A stretch of 6,773 nucleotides of DNA. It comes from Bacteroidales bacterium UBA3709 (lineage in GTDB: Bacteria; Bacteroidota; Bacteroidia; Bacteroidales; UBA932). Below are positions 6,724-6,773 of the stretch, one piece after another; position 1 is the first letter of the stretch; every line of letters starts with the position of its first letter. Where the stretch lies: contig DFIA01000016.1 of the NCBI GenBank assembly GCA_002372015.1, positions 1 through 6,773 of the forward strand, read 5' to 3'. Under the pieces are notes generated by a model. That model had not been told where the DNA came from. It did not search any database and worked only from the letters and a program-made list of their open reading frames with translations. A program made the translations under genes and the position numbers.

Positions 6724-6773
6724 GGGAGCATAGCTCAGTTGGTTTAGAGCATCTGCCTTACAAGCAGAGGGTC
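6724..6773 (+). tRNA. tRNA-Val (anticodon UAC), cut by the right edge
   Basis: The first 50 bases fold as a tRNA: acceptor strand GGGAGCA (6724-6730), TA, D arm GCTC...GAGC (6733-6736 and 6747-6750), and anticodon arm TCTGC-CTTACAA-GCAGA (6752-6768) with anticodon TAC at 6759-6761, reading the valine codon GUA. The variable loop begins with GGGTC; the T arm and 3' acceptor strand lie beyond the window. Its promoter is at 6656-6686, and other tRNA genes may follow in the same transcript. Confidence 0.93.

Noticed and set aside
6440..6733. 97-codon plus-strand frame running into the tRNA
   Set aside because: It overlaps the end of the fimbrillin-like gene in another phase and runs through the promoter into the tRNA.
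1..6773. CRISPR array, transposase, integrase or toxin-antitoxin genes
   Set aside because: No regularly spaced repeats and no such proteins were seen on either strand.

Overview
The window looks like chromosomal DNA from a Bacteroidota species, probably order Bacteroidales. Three things suggest this. Two promoters match the TTTG / TAnnTTTG pattern of that phylum. The gene starts lack Shine-Dalgarno sequences. The largest complete gene encodes a fimbrillin-like surface protein with signature motifs (NCYVV..AGWYMLPLIYGNAI, WSWHIWVT, YNWGRKDP, YDPCPP) that I know from Bacteroidales exported proteins. Genus and species cannot be told from the sequence alone.

Layout. Bases 1-1910 (minus strand) are the first 636 codons of purL, the large-type phosphoribosylformylglycinamidine synthase of purine synthesis; the rest lies beyond the left edge. 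Bases 1911-2131 are a divergent intergenic region with two candidate promoter -7 boxes facing folC, an 11-bp direct repeat and a short palindrome. Bases 2132-3694 (plus) are folC, folylpolyglutamate/dihydrofolate synthase, longer than usual because of internal insertions. Bases 3695-3996 are an unusual leader: a near-consensus promoter, then a perfect 11-bp hairpin, a run of nine G and a second hairpin. Bases 3997-6639 (plus) encode an 880-codon fimbrillin-like exported protein whose N-terminus looks incomplete: a lipobox-like Ser-Ser-Gly-Cys is present but the charged start of the signal peptide is missing, with a TAA stop just upstream. Bases 6640-6723 hold a weak terminator candidate and a good promoter, followed by the first 50 bases of tRNA-Val(UAC), cut by the right edge.

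How the parts relate. purL and folC are ordinary housekeeping genes. They are linked only loosely: folate one-carbon carriers feed the formyl-transfer steps of the same purine pathway. The fimbrillin-like gene is the accessory part, placed between folC and a tRNA gene. The most interesting stretch is 3807-3996, where a homopolymer G tract and hairpins sit between the promoter and a surface-protein reading frame that lacks a normal start. This may be a phase-variable leader, an inserted short repeat, or a decayed or mis-sequenced 5' end. Changing the G-tract length alone does not restore the frame, so simple on/off slippage is not shown. I found no clear sign of a wholly new system.
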